12,521 nt of DNA from JBGOUV01 sp041477815 (GTDB taxonomy: Bacteria; Acidobacteriota; Terriglobia; Bryobacterales; JACQDG01), in contig JBGOUV010000194.1 of assembly GCA_041477815.1 (NCBI GenBank), positions 1 to 12,521 of the forward strand, written 5' to 3'. Every line of letters begins with the position of its first letter. Position 1 is the first letter of the stretch. The position numbers and the translations under genes were made by a program. Under the pieces are notes generated by a model. It ran no database searches. It saw nothing but the letters and a program-made list of their open reading frames with translations, and was not told where the DNA came from. Below are positions 1-6,057 of this stretch, one piece after another.

Positions 1-577
1 AGTGGCCCTGGTAAACCGGCACGATGGGGCAGTGCCGGCACAGGTGCTTACAGCCCCGGCTGGCTTCCGTATAGCCGACGTTGCGGCTGCGGCCGTTCCC
101 GTTACGCAGGCGCGCGTATTCGCCGAGCGGCGGTAATCCGGCGCGGTCGGGAACTAGAAACCGCAGCCGCTCGAGCGAAACGACCGGTTCGGATTGGGGT
201 CCGGGCCGGCCTTGACCGAGCCGCCGGACCAGGCTCACCAGCCCCGCCTCGAACTCGCCGCCGAGTATGGTGCCGGCCCCCAGTCCGCGCAAGAACCCTT
301 CATTCACGGGAGCATAGAGGCCGTAAAAGCAGAGATGCGCCGCCGGGTTCAGGCCGCGCACCTGGGGAACCAACTGGGCAGCCAGCCGTGTGGCCGTGTG
401 CATCGGCACGTAGAACGCCACCAGATCGGCGCCGCGCACCACGTCCTCATCGAGAGGCTCGCGCGAAAGGTCCAGGCACCCAACCTCCGCCCCGGCGCCC
501 CGCAACCACGCCGCCGGAGACGCCAACCCGAACGGCTGGCGGCCCAGCTCATAGGTAGAGATGAGGACTACCTTCAT
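1..577 (-). CDS. B12-binding-type radical SAM protein (N-terminal part, cut by window edge)
   Basis: Open reading frame from ATG at 577 to base 1 with no stop, so the C-terminus lies outside the window; 192 residues are visible. Residues 1-115 have the alternating strand/helix look of a cobalamin-binding-like Rossmann domain, starting MKVVLISTYELGRQPFGLAS, but the DxHxxG motif that ligates cobalamin is absent. Residues 171-183 read EASRGCKHLCRHC, a CxxxCxxC motif (C176, C180, C183) that would hold the SAM-cleaving [4Fe-4S] cluster, followed by PIVPVYQG. The ATG lies inside the end of the upstream aminotransferase gene (ATGA, 574-577), so translation is probably coupled; the Shine-Dalgarno is weak. 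From memory the N-terminus resembles the family NCBI calls CUAEP/CCAEP-tail radical SAM (seleno)protein, but the decisive tail is not visible. Substrate unknown. Superfamily confident, subfamily tentative. Confidence 0.88.
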   Translation of the reverse strand, partial: MKVVLISTYELGRQPFGLASPAAWLRGAGAEVGCLDLSREPLDEDVVRGADLVAFYVPMHTATRLAAQLVPQVRGLNPAAHLCFYGLYAPVNEGFLRGLGAGTILGGEFEAGLVSLVRRLGQGRPGPQSEPVVSLERLRFLVPDRAGLPPLGEYARLRNGNGRSRNVGYTEASRGCKHLCRHCPIVPVYQGH

Positions 578-1434
578 CGGCCCTGCACAGCGAGGGTGGC
601 ATGCTCGGCGGTATAGCGGCGTACGTAATCGGTAAAGGCCTGCTGCAGCCGCGCCCGGGTCGGGCCGGCGACCGGGATGGGGTGGCCGTCGATCTGGGAT
701 ACCGCCAGCAGCTCGCGCGTGGTGGAGGTGATGAACACCTCGCCCGCCCGGTAGAGGTCTTCGAGGCGCAGGGTCTTCTCCTCGACGCCGCCGATCTGTT
801 CGAGCAGGAGGTTGCGGGTGACCCCCGGCAGGCAGCCGGAAGCAAGCGGCGGCGTGAGTACCTTGCCGTCGAGGACCGCAAAGATGTTGGCCGAGGTGCA
901 CTCCGCCACCTCGTCCCGCTCATTGAGCAGGATGACCTCGTCGAACCCCCGGCTCTGGGCCTCCTCGACCCAGGTGAGGTTGTAGGCCCAGGACAGAATC
1001 TTGGTCCCGGCAAATTCGGAGGCGGCATGCCGAGCCTGTCGGGCGACGGTGAGGCGAACGGTGTCGGACCACGGCTTCACGCCGGCGGTCAGGCAGATCA
1101 GGTCGGCGGCGCCGGCAATGCCCGGTCCTTCCCAAAAGCCTCCCTGGTTACGAACGACGCTCAGGCGGGCCACGGAGTTTTCGGCGTGGTTGGCCCGGAT
1201 CAACTCGACGATACGGCGGTAGACTTCCTCCCGGTCCTGGGTTAGGGGCACGTGGAGCAGCGCGGCATCCTTCGCCATCCGGGCCCAGTGACGCTCCCAG
1301 GCGAAGGGCACGCCCTCGTAGATCCGCAGGGTAGTGAAAACCCCCCAACCGGAAAGCAACCCAATCTGTCCGGGGGAAAGGATTCGCTCGGTGGCCGGCA
1401 CCAGGCGATCATTGTAGAGGACCAGGGAGTGCAT
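574..1434 (-). CDS. Class IV PLP-dependent aminotransferase (BCAT / D-amino acid transaminase / ADC lyase fold)
   Basis: 286 residues, normal length for fold-type IV PLP enzymes. The likely Schiff-base lysine is K145 in AGTKILSWAYNL. E178 in EVAECTSANIFAV is the expected cofactor-pyridine-N contact, and SGCLPGVTR (199-207) and TSTTRE (236-241) are the usual phosphate-cup and substrate loops. The superfamily includes branched-chain aminotransferase (ilvE), D-amino acid transaminase (dat) and aminodeoxychorismate lyase (pabC); I cannot choose from sequence alone, so no symbol is given. It is cytoplasmic and its stop overlaps the start of the radical SAM gene by 4 bases, which suggests a shared pathway. 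A TGgTAGAAT extended -10-like element ends 8 bases before the ATG, so the mRNA may be leaderless or nearly so; the AAGGGG next to the ATG is too close to be a normal ribosome binding site. Confidence 0.92.
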   Translation of the reverse strand: MHSLVLYNDRLVPATERILSPGQIGLLSGWGVFTTLRIYEGVPFAWERHWARMAKDAALLHVPLTQDREEVYRRIVELIRANHAENSVARLSVVRNQGGFWEGPGIAGAADLICLTAGVKPWSDTVRLTVARQARHAASEFAGTKILSWAYNLTWVEEAQSRGFDEVILLNERDEVAECTSANIFAVLDGKVLTPPLASGCLPGVTRNLLLEQIGGVEEKTLRLEDLYRAGEVFITSTTRELLAVSQIDGHPIPVAGPTRARLQQAFTDYVRRYTAEHATLAVQGR

Positions 1435-1442
1435 GCCCCTTC

Positions 1443-1451
1443 ATTCTACCA
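1443..1451 (-). promoter_or_regulatory. Extended -10-like element for the aminotransferase/radical SAM pair
   Basis: On the minus strand the sequence reads TGg-TAGAAT, five of six matches to TATAAT with the TGn extension. The hexamer ends 8 bases before the ATG at 1434, placing the predicted start of transcription within a few bases of the start codon. I see no good -35 at 17 bp. Assigned by pattern only. Confidence 0.45.
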
Positions 1452-1455
1452 ATGG

Positions 1456-1464
1456 TGTCAGAAT
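1456..1464 (+). promoter_or_regulatory. Extended -10-like element for osmC-like gene
   Basis: The sequence reads TGt-CAGAAT: four of six matches to TATAAT, including the important second A and last T, plus TGn. Exactly 6 bases separate it from the ATG at 1471, the same spacing as at rlmN. It lies in the 36-bp divergent gap shared with the aminotransferase element. The hexamer is weak, so confidence is limited. Confidence 0.35.
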
Positions 1465-1470
1465 GTGGAT

Positions 1471-1854
1471 ATGGCTAAAGCCACGGTGGAATCCCGGCAG
1501 AACCTGCGCCAAGAGGTGCGTATTCGTCATCATCGGCTCGCCGGCGACGAGGCTCCCGAGATTGGCGGCGAGGACACGGCCCCCAATCCGCACGAGTTTC
1601 TCCTGGCAGCGCTCGGCACCTGCACGTCCATGACCCTGCTGGTCTACGCCCGCCGCAAGGCCTTCCCGCTGGAGAAGGTAGTGGTCGAGCTGGAGGACAC
1701 CAGGGAAGGCGCCGTAACGCAGATCCGGCGCGACATCCACCTGGAAGGTCCCCTGACCGACGAGCAGCGGCAGCGGCTGCTCGAGATCGCCGCCAAGTGT
1801 CCGGTGCATCGGACGCTGACCGGCGAGATACGGGTTGCCGACCGCCTGGTGTAG
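1471..1854 (+). CDS. OsmC family protein (thiol peroxidase-like)
   Basis: 127 residues from ATG 1471. OsmC/Ohr proteins are small cytoplasmic dimers that reduce organic or fatty-acid hydroperoxides with a pair of cysteines. Both expected cysteines are here: C51 in LLAALGTCTSMTL, at the start of the central helix, and C110 in AAKCPVHRTL. The NPHEFLLAALGTC stretch (39-51) is the family signature. Length and pattern fit the OsmC/YhfA-like subgroup better than classical Ohr, but I would not assign a substrate. The frame stays open upstream to 1252, but that part is the antisense of the aminotransferase and is rejected. ATG 1471 has no Shine-Dalgarno but sits 6 bases after a -10-like element, consistent with a leaderless message; GTG 1465 is an alternative. 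Confidence 0.93.
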   Translation: MAKATVESRQNLRQEVRIRHHRLAGDEAPEIGGEDTAPNPHEFLLAALGTCTSMTLLVYARRKAFPLEKVVVELEDTREGAVTQIRRDIHLEGPLTDEQRQRLLEIAAKCPVHRTLTGEIRVADRLV

Positions 1855-1899
1855 AGTCTCAAGCGGCGAGCATTGCCATGCACTCCTGAGTCCTAATAG

Positions 1900-2097
1900 C
1901 TTAACTTCGGCCGGGCCAAGCCGTATCGTAATCGGCATGAAAGGGAAGAAAGTCTCGCCGGAGTGCTGGAAACGGCCACCGTGCTCTCTCGCCTCGGAAT
2001 ATCCAAGGGCGGGCGCTCCCGGGCCGCCAGCCAAGTCGTGCGGCTAAACGGCTGGGGCGCTCGCAAGCCTGGCCGACGGCTCTCCTACCAAGCGTAG
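1900..2097 (+). pseudogene. Short coding-like fragment, possibly a decayed winged-helix tail
   Basis: This frame opens after a TAG at 1897 and closes with TAG at 2095. From GTG 1963 it would give 44 residues, including TATVLSRLGISKGGRSRAAS and VVRLNGWGARKPGRRLSYQA. About three quarters of its third positions are G or C, and the pattern LGI-x-R-(A)-x-V-x-LNGW-x-R-x-GRR-x-x-Y resembles, from memory, the basic winged-helix tail of VapE-like or primase/helicase proteins of mobile elements. No intact gene precedes it, so it may be the 3' remnant of a lost gene or a small unknown protein. A different frame with ATG 1937 (36 codons) looks less coding-like. Family assignment is a guess. Confidence 0.25.
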
Positions 2098-2130
2098 GCC
2101 CACTACGGGAAGTAGCGAACCCCGGACCCT

Positions 2131-2147
2131 ATTCGCGTTCATTCGCG
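2131..2147. repeat. Tandem ATTCGCG direct repeat, possible dispersed intergenic repeat
   Basis: ATTCGCG occurs at 2131-2137 and again at 2141-2147, separated by TTC, just beyond the 3' end of the M16 gene. The wording GCGTTCATTCGCGG resembles short intergenic repeats of the GCGTTCATxxGCGG kind seen in many bacterial genomes. Only one copy is visible here, so dispersal cannot be shown. The rest of 1855-2154, apart from the fragment above, shows no clear terminator or RNA gene. Confidence 0.35.
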
Positions 2148-2154
2148 GCCATTA

Positions 2155-3441
2155 TCAGCAGACCAGCTTTTCCCGTCCCAGCTTGAACCCGTTCAGGTTT
2201 CCCAGCACGGTGAGGGCGATCTGCTTTTGGTGGAAATACTCGGCGGCGATGCCCTGCACGTCGTCGATGGTGACCTCTTCGATGCTGCTGATCAGCTCGT
2301 CCAGGGTGAAGAAGCGGCCGAAGTAGATCTCCTGGCGGGCCAGGTTGGCCATGCGGCTGGAGGTCGATTCCAGGCTCAGCATCAGGCTGCCCTTGAGGTG
2401 ATCCTTGGCCCGGCGCATTTCCTCGTCGGTGATGATGCCATTCTTAATCTCCCGGAATTCCTTGAGGATGGACTCCACCACCCGCTCAGCGGTTTCAATC
2501 GAGGTGCCGGCATAGATCGAGAGGCACCCGGTATCGCGGTAGGAATTCATCTCGGAATAGACCGAGTAGGCGAGTCCCTGCTTCTCCCGGATATTCTGGA
2601 ACAGGCGCGAGCTCATGCCGCCGCCGAGAAGGGTATTGAGCACGTAGCTGCCGTAGCGGCGCGGATCGGCCAGGGGATGGCTGGGCACGCCCAGGCACAG
2701 GTGGACCTGTTCGAGAGATGGCTTGTCGCGCAGGCTGATGATGGCGTGAGAGGAAGGAGGCCCGTCCTCAGGAGGCGGGGTTTGGTGATCCAGATCGCCG
2801 AAAGACTGCGCCACCAGGCGCAGCACATTGTCGTGGTCCAGGTTGCCGGCGGCGGTGACCAGGATCTGGTCCGGCACGTAGGCGTGCCCGTAGTAGTCCC
2901 GGATCATCTCGCGGTCGAAGCTCTTGATCGTCCGTTTATTGCCGATGATCGGCTTGCCCAGCGAGTGATCCTTCCAGAAGTTGCCGGAGAAAATCTCGTG
3001 GACCAGGAAATCCGGATTATCCTCGTCCATCTTCAGCTCTTCCAGGACTACGCCCTGCTCCTTCTGGATGTCGTCTTCGCGGAAGACGGGATGCAGCACC
3101 AGGTCCGAGAGCACGTCGAAGGCGAGGGGCAGGTGCTCATCGAGGACCTTGGTGTTGAAGCTGATCATCTCCTTGGAGGTGAAGGCGTCGAGGTGTCCGC
3201 CGACCGAGTCCACCGAGCGGGCGATGTCTTCAGCCGACCGCGTGGTGGTGCCTTTGAACACCATGTGCTCGATAAAGTGGGAGATGCCGTTCTGCTCGGG
3301 ACGCTCATTTCGCGATCCGGTCTTGATCCATACGCCGATCGAGACCGACCGGACATGTGGCATCACCTCGGTGATCACCGAGACGCCGTTGGCGAGTCGT
3401 TCCTTCTCAATATTGCGGGTTTCGGTTGCCGTGGCGGGCAC
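2155..3441 (-). CDS. M16 family zinc metallopeptidase (pitrilysin/MPP-like processing protease)
   Basis: 428 residues, the usual size of single-unit bacterial M16B peptidases related to mitochondrial processing peptidase beta and Bacillus YmxG. The inverted zinc motif HxxEH is at H55-E58-H59 (GISHFIEHMVFKG), with the third ligand glutamate in VVLEELKMDEDNP (E134 or E135) at the expected 75-76 residue distance. The second half carries LLGGGMSSRLFQNIREKQGLAYSVY (271-295 region), the conserved substrate-binding Arg/Tyr segment of the C-terminal domain. There is no signal peptide, so it is probably cytoplasmic. The start is GTG at 3441: a TAA lies in frame four codons upstream and the next methionine (M27) would remove the first strand. 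No usable Shine-Dalgarno spacing exists, but a TGcTAAGCT element lies 6 bases upstream. Cellular substrates are unknown. Confidence 0.95.
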   Translation of the reverse strand: MPATATETRNIEKERLANGVSVITEVMPHVRSVSIGVWIKTGSRNERPEQNGISHFIEHMVFKGTTTRSAEDIARSVDSVGGHLDAFTSKEMISFNTKVLDEHLPLAFDVLSDLVLHPVFREDDIQKEQGVVLEELKMDEDNPDFLVHEIFSGNFWKDHSLGKPIIGNKRTIKSFDREMIRDYYGHAYVPDQILVTAAGNLDHDNVLRLVAQSFGDLDHQTPPPEDGPPSSHAIISLRDKPSLEQVHLCLGVPSHPLADPRRYGSYVLNTLLGGGMSSRLFQNIREKQGLAYSVYSEMNSYRDTGCLSIYAGTSIETAERVVESILKEFREIKNGIITDEEMRRAKDHLKGSLMLSLESTSSRMANLARQEIYFGRFFTLDELISSIEEVTIDDVQGIAAEYFHQKQIALTVLGNLNGFKLGREKLVC

Positions 3442-3447
3442 CCTTTT

Positions 3448-3456
3448 AGCTTAGCA
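3448..3456 (-). promoter_or_regulatory. Extended -10-like element for the M16 peptidase gene
   Basis: On the minus strand TGc-TAAGCT lies exactly 6 bases (AAAAGG) before the GTG start. The hexamer matches TATAAT only at T1, A2 and T6, so alone it would be unconvincing; its spacing matches the rlmN and osmC elements. TATGCT overlapping upstream is an alternative -10. Confidence 0.3.
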
Positions 3457-3502
3457 TAGGCGCCAGACCCTGGAATTCGGCCAGCAACTGCTTTATTTTC
3501 AG

Positions 3503-3511
3503 TGATATAAT
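3503..3511 (+). promoter_or_regulatory. Perfect extended -10 promoter of rlmN, predicted leaderless
   Basis: TGa-TATAAT is a full match to the extended -10 consensus. The hexamer covers 3506-3511 and the ATG begins at 3518, so the predicted transcription start falls on the A of the start codon. The -35 region (3483-3488) is poor, as is common with extended -10 promoters. Only a weak GGTGG precedes the ATG. Confidence 0.7.
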
Positions 3512-3517
3512 GGTGGC

Positions 3518-4528
3518 ATGCCGGAATCGCTGGTCGGCCTGAACGCGCCGGAGCTGGTTCAGATCGTCACTGCCCGTGGCGAAGCTTCGTTTCGCGCGCG
3601 GCAGATTTACGAGGGCATTTACCGGGCCCGCGCCGCGGCCGTCGCCGAGATCCGTGGTTTGCCGGCCGGTCTGCGGCGCGCGCTGGAGGCGGAGTTCGAG
3701 GTGGGGCTGCCGGTCATCGAACGCGAGTTCGCCTCGCTCGACGGCACCATCCGTTACCTGCTCCGCCTGTCCGATGGCCAAACCGTCGAAGCCGTCTTGA
3801 TGCCGGAGGAGGGGCGCGATACCATCTGCATCTCGACTCAAGTCGGCTGTCCGGTGGACTGCAAGTTTTGCTTCACGGCTCTGCTGGGTCTCTCGCGGAA
3901 TCTTACGGCCGGCGAGATCGTAGGTCAGGTCTTGCTGGTGGCGCGGGACCGCAATCGCCTGAATGTGGTCATGATGGGGATGGGGGAGCCGCTGCTGAAC
4001 CTGCCCCACGTGATCAAAGCCACCCGGCTGCTCACGGACCAAGATGGCCTGGCATTGTCGCCGCGGCGGATTACGCTGTCCACGTCGGGCATTACGCCCA
4101 AGATCGCCGAAATGGGACGCGAGCCGGTCCGGCCGAAGTTGGCGGTATCGCTGAACGCCTCGACCGAGGAGGCGCGCGAGAAACTGATGCCGATCACACG
4201 GAAGTACCGGCTGGGGGAGTTGCTCGAGACGTGCCGCGCGTACCCGCTGCGGTCGTGGGAGAAGCTGTCGTTCGAGTATGTGCTGCTGGGCGGCGTGAAC
4301 GATTCGGATCAGGACGCCCGGCGGGTGGTGCGGCTGCTGGCAAACTTGAAATGCATGGTGAATCTGATTGCCTTCAACCCGGGCCCGGGTATCGATTTTG
4401 AGACGCCGGCTCCGGAGCGAGTTGCGGCGTTTCAACAGATTGTCAGGAGGAGCCTGCCCTGCTTCGTTCGTAAACCGCGGGGCCGGGACATCTACGCCGC
4501 CTGCGGCCAGCTCCGTACGGCGGGGTGA
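3518..4528 (+). CDS. rlmN: 23S rRNA (adenine-2503-C2)-methyltransferase RlmN
   Basis: 336 residues. This dual-specificity radical SAM enzyme methylates C2 of A2503 in 23S rRNA, and in many bacteria A37 of some tRNAs. The cluster motif is C111-PVD-C115-KF-C118, followed by RNLTAGEIVGQV. The mechanistic cysteines corresponding to E. coli C118 and C355 are C104 (CISTQVGC) and C329 (YAACGQL). The SAM-binding GMGEP is at 154-158, and IAFNPGPG (284-291) fits the family. The N-terminal 60 residues form the helical RNA-binding accessory domain (LVGLNAPELVQIV... FRARQIYEGIY). RlmN is preferred over Cfr because of overall pattern and its single-copy housekeeping context. It is divergent from the M16 peptidase (76 bp) and converges on the adaptor gene with only 5 bases between stops. 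Confidence 0.97.
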   Translation: MPESLVGLNAPELVQIVTARGEASFRARQIYEGIYRARAAAVAEIRGLPAGLRRALEAEFEVGLPVIEREFASLDGTIRYLLRLSDGQTVEAVLMPEEGRDTICISTQVGCPVDCKFCFTALLGLSRNLTAGEIVGQVLLVARDRNRLNVVMMGMGEPLLNLPHVIKATRLLTDQDGLALSPRRITLSTSGITPKIAEMGREPVRPKLAVSLNASTEEAREKLMPITRKYRLGELLETCRAYPLRSWEKLSFEYVLLGGVNDSDQDARRVVRLLANLKCMVNLIAFNPGPGIDFETPAPERVAAFQQIVRRSLPCFVRKPRGRDIYAACGQLRTAG

Positions 4529-4533
4529 CTAGT

Positions 4534-6003
4534 CTAGGGCTCCAGTAAGATCTCGTCGCCTTCCTGGAGTCCGGCCAGAACCATATAGTGGGTGCCGTTC
4601 TTCCGCCCCACCTGGATTTCCCGCTTTTGGAATCCTTCGGGTTGCGGGATCTTGACGAAGGCTTTGTCGTTTTCCTCGACCACGGCGTCGCGGGGGATCT
4701 GGAGCGCCTTCTCCTCGCGGTGCAGAACCACGGCGGCACTGGCCGACAGATCGGGGATCACGCGGTTGTCGCGGGAGTCGATGGAGAACCGCACGGGAAT
4801 CTGCTTCACAAAAAGGTCGCGCGAGGAGCCCCGAAAGCCGCGAGCTCCGCCGCCCGCCATGGCCCCCACGGACGTGACCCGGCCGGGCAGAGCCAGGTCC
4901 GGGTACGCCTCCAGGCGAACCGTAGCCTTCTGGCCCAGCACCAGGGAATGGCTGTCCACCTGGTTGACCGTGCCGTTCACCACCATCTGGGACAGATCGA
5001 CGATCTGCATGAAGTACTGACCGGGGAAAACCTGGTCGCCCTCCTGAACCTGCCCGAACTGGCCGCTCCGAAAGATGGACTGCATGACCACCAGCCCGTC
5101 GATGGGGGCGCGCAAGGTCATGCGCTCGATGTTCCGGACACGCCGGTCGACATTGTGCTGGTCCTGCTGGACCTGCACTTCCAGGCTCCGCAGCTCGGCC
5201 TCCTGGGAGAGCTTCTTCAGCCGGACCTCGTCCCCCATCTGCTTGTAGCGGGCGGCGGTCTCCTCCACCGCCAGTTTTAATTTCTCGGCGTCGATGGCCG
5301 AGCGTACCTCGGCGGTCTGGAGGTCCAGCTTGGCCTTTTCACTGTCGGCGCGAGCGGTTCGCACCAGTTGCTGCTCGGTCTCGTCCTCGATGGTGATTTC
5401 AGCCTTCCGCTTGTCGACTATGGCCTGGTCCTGACTGACCTGCGCCTTGAAGTTGTCCAAGCGATCCAATTCCCACTGGCTGTCGAAGGTGGCGATCACG
5501 TCGCCCTTCTGGACGTGGGTCCCGGCAGCCGCCAACTTCATCAGGATGAGCTGGTTGGGCGAGCCACCGCCTCCACGCTGGCCGCCGCCACCCCCGCCCG
5601 GTCCGCCCCCACCGGGGGAGCTGCTGCCACCGCCAGGGCCGGCGCGGCCGTCACCACGCATCTGAGGCGCGATGATGGCGGCGAAGTTCTTGGCGCCGAT
5701 GGTCCCGCTCACCCGCAGGGTTTGCTCGAAGGAACCCGCAAAAACCTTGACCGTCCGGGCCGCGGGGACGCCTTTGCCGGCGCCGCCGGTTTGTTGCCGG
5801 CGCCGGACGTTCCACACCACCACGGACACCGTTATCAACAAGAGCAGCACCAGAATCGACCAGCGCCGGGGCGGCTTCTTCGGCGCCGGCCCCAGCGGCG
5901 CCGTCCGCACCGGTGGGGCGGGCTCCGGAGCCGGAACCGCCGGACCTGGGGAGGCCAAGCCGGCACTCAGGAATCCACCCCACTTCCACGTCTGTTCAGC
6001 CAT
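4534..6003 (-). CDS. HlyD/RND-type membrane-fusion (periplasmic adaptor) protein with glycine-rich insertion
   Basis: 489 residues. Adaptors of this type bridge an inner-membrane ABC or RND pump to an outer-membrane channel. A proline-rich cytoplasmic tail (1-47) precedes one membrane anchor (about 48-65, ILVLLLLITVSVVVW). The first lipoyl half follows (95-115), then a glycine-rich stretch (about 116-148) is inserted before the rest of the lipoyl domain (LAAAGTHVQKGDVIATFDS). Residues 176-295 are a long charged helical hairpin. The second lipoyl half is LRAPIDGLVV (297-306), followed by beta-barrel and membrane-proximal domains, with another glycine patch at 384-390. No pump or outer-membrane partner gene lies in the window, so the cargo is unknown. 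ATG 6003 is supported by AGGGAAG about 6 bases upstream. The nearest upstream gene on the same strand is the aldolase, 54 bp away. Confidence 0.92.
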   Translation of the reverse strand: MAEQTWKWGGFLSAGLASPGPAVPAPEPAPPVRTAPLGPAPKKPPRRWSILVLLLLITVSVVVWNVRRRQQTGGAGKGVPAARTVKVFAGSFEQTLRVSGTIGAKNFAAIIAPQMRGDGRAGPGGGSSSPGGGGPGGGGGGQRGGGGSPNQLILMKLAAAGTHVQKGDVIATFDSQWELDRLDNFKAQVSQDQAIVDKRKAEITIEDETEQQLVRTARADSEKAKLDLQTAEVRSAIDAEKLKLAVEETAARYKQMGDEVRLKKLSQEAELRSLEVQVQQDQHNVDRRVRNIERMTLRAPIDGLVVMQSIFRSGQFGQVQEGDQVFPGQYFMQIVDLSQMVVNGTVNQVDSHSLVLGQKATVRLEAYPDLALPGRVTSVGAMAGGGARGFRGSSRDLFVKQIPVRFSIDSRDNRVIPDLSASAAVVLHREEKALQIPRDAVVEENDKAFVKIPQPEGFQKREIQVGRKNGTHYMVLAGLQEGDEILLEP

Positions 6004-6025
6004 AGACAGCTTCCCTAAACCACGA

Positions 6026-6037
6026 CCTTTATAAAGG
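6026..6037. promoter_or_regulatory. 12-bp perfect palindrome upstream of the adaptor gene
   Basis: CCTTTATAAAGG is its own reverse complement and sits 22 bases before the adaptor ATG. On the minus strand its TATAAA (6033-6028) could be a -10 hexamer giving a leader of roughly 18 bases, and the symmetry could also be an operator. No convincing -35 was found. Function is inferred from position only. Confidence 0.35.
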
Positions 6038-6057
6038 CGCTAGAGCCTGACCCAGGG

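Noticed and set aside
1252..1470. Upstream extension of the OsmC frame
   Set aside because: It is antisense to the N-terminus of the aminotransferase and not similar to OsmC; the family's start fits ATG 1471.
2227..3459. Long plus-strand frame (410 codons) opposite the M16 gene
   Set aside because: It is antisense to a gene with intact zinc-site motifs, and its translation is a low-complexity Val/Leu/Asp/His-rich shadow with no domain.
3446..4435. Long minus-strand frame (329 codons) opposite rlmN
   Set aside because: The opposite strand encodes RlmN with all catalytic cysteines; this frame is Arg/Gln/His-rich and shows no motif.
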